Source: Actinomycetota bacterium (GTDB lineage Bacteria > Actinomycetota > Actinomycetes > S36-B12 > UBA5976). Taken from it: 7,433 nt of DNA. Of this stretch, positions 7,054 through 7,433 are shown one piece after another. Every line of letters begins with the position of its first letter. Position 1 is the stretch's first letter. Made by a program: the position numbers and the translations under genes. The stretch lies in NCBI GenBank assembly GCA_026392535.1, contig JAPLBX010000184.1, forward strand, positions 1 through 7,433, written 5' to 3'. The notes under the pieces were generated by a model. That model was not told the origin of the DNA. It searched no databases and was given only the letters and a program-made list of their open reading frames with translations.

Positions 7054-7433
7054 ATGACAGAAAAATTGGCAGGACTAGTGATTCCAGTATTGGAACCATT
7101 GGGTTATCAGCAGGGGTGGGGTATGGCCACCGTTGCTCGTATCCGGCAGGAAATACCAGATGACGTGGGGCGATTGACCCGGCGCCAGCAGAACATCGAC
7201 GAGGTCATGAATTGCGGAGGGTTATGGCAGGGACGAGAAGTCGCCACTGAGATTCCCGCTCACGTGTTTCTGCTGCGCCGCGACTTGATTGTGCGGGTCG
7301 CTAGGGAATACCTCGAAGCAGCGGTCATTGATGAGGCACCTAAGCCCATCGATTTTGTCCGTGGGTTTCTGGGCACGGAAGCAAACTTTGACCCGCTGAC
7401 AGCAACTTGGCTGTTTTTGCAGAGCGAGTTCGA
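7054..7433 (+). CDS. Unrecognised protein, N-terminal 126 residues (3' end outside window)
   Basis: The ATG after a GGAGG Shine-Dalgarno opens a frame with no stop up to the right edge: 126 full codons plus two bases. The protein starts MTEKLAGLVIPVLEPLGYQQ, continues through RQEIPDDVGRLTRRQQNIDE and a single cysteine (C54), and has a hydrophobic/basic stretch VFLLRRDLIVRVAREYLEAA. I recognise no domain; there is no signal peptide, clear membrane segment or nucleotide-binding motif in the visible part, and it appears soluble. GC is about 55-60% in the lines counted, higher than the defence genes and matching the neighbouring HTH gene. Divergent placement from that HTH gene, with repeated operator-like elements between them, suggests it is a regulated member of a small accessory or mobile module. 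The perfect ribosome binding site and uninterrupted frame make it a real gene; its function is unknown. Confidence 0.75.
   Translation, partial: MTEKLAGLVIPVLEPLGYQQGWGMATVARIRQEIPDDVGRLTRRQQNIDEVMNCGGLWQGREVATEIPAHVFLLRRDLIVRVAREYLEAAVIDEAPKPIDFVRGFLGTEANFDPLTATWLFLQSEF

Overview
The window shows a compact, rightward-transcribed phage-defence-type cassette (1-6751), followed by a short divergently organised regulatory locus (6759 to the right edge). No rRNA, tRNA, CRISPR array, transposase or integrase is visible. The host is most likely an actinobacterium. The small helix-turn-helix protein on the minus strand strongly resembles actinobacterial versions (YLVGAAEIAQRL near the start, WDWRDVERWARDSGRL at the end). 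The three large proteins also read like actinobacterial members of their families. The cassette has only moderate GC, about 45-50% in most lines I counted by hand, so a lower-GC actinobacterium or horizontal acquisition are both possible. I cannot name a genus.

The cassette has three genes in tight operon order. First is the C-terminal end of a large helicase, cut by the left edge, carrying a DUF3883 nuclease-like domain. Second is a 915-residue DUF1156-type adenine-specific DNA methyltransferase that starts inside the helicase stop codon (ATGA overlap). Third, after a 14-base gap with a strong Shine-Dalgarno site, is a 1088-residue DUF499-type ATPase with an N-terminal Swt1-like HEPN domain. 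This helicase + DUF1156 + DUF499 set is known from comparative genomics of defence islands and is related in logic to BREX and DISARM: a methyltransferase that could mark self DNA, and a helicase/ATPase pair that could act on unmarked DNA. Its mechanism is poorly described, and which gene does what is inference here. The methyltransferase is unusual in that the positions of its family zinc ribbon have lost three of four cysteines, as far as I can align from memory.

Right of 6751 the composition changes to about 55-60% GC. A 66-residue HTH protein gene (minus strand) ends 7 bases from the end of the ATPase gene. Its start faces a divergent, unrecognised gene that runs off the right edge. The 94 bases between them carry two near-identical 19-base elements that overlap a plausible promoter, which looks like an operator pair for a small regulatory switch.
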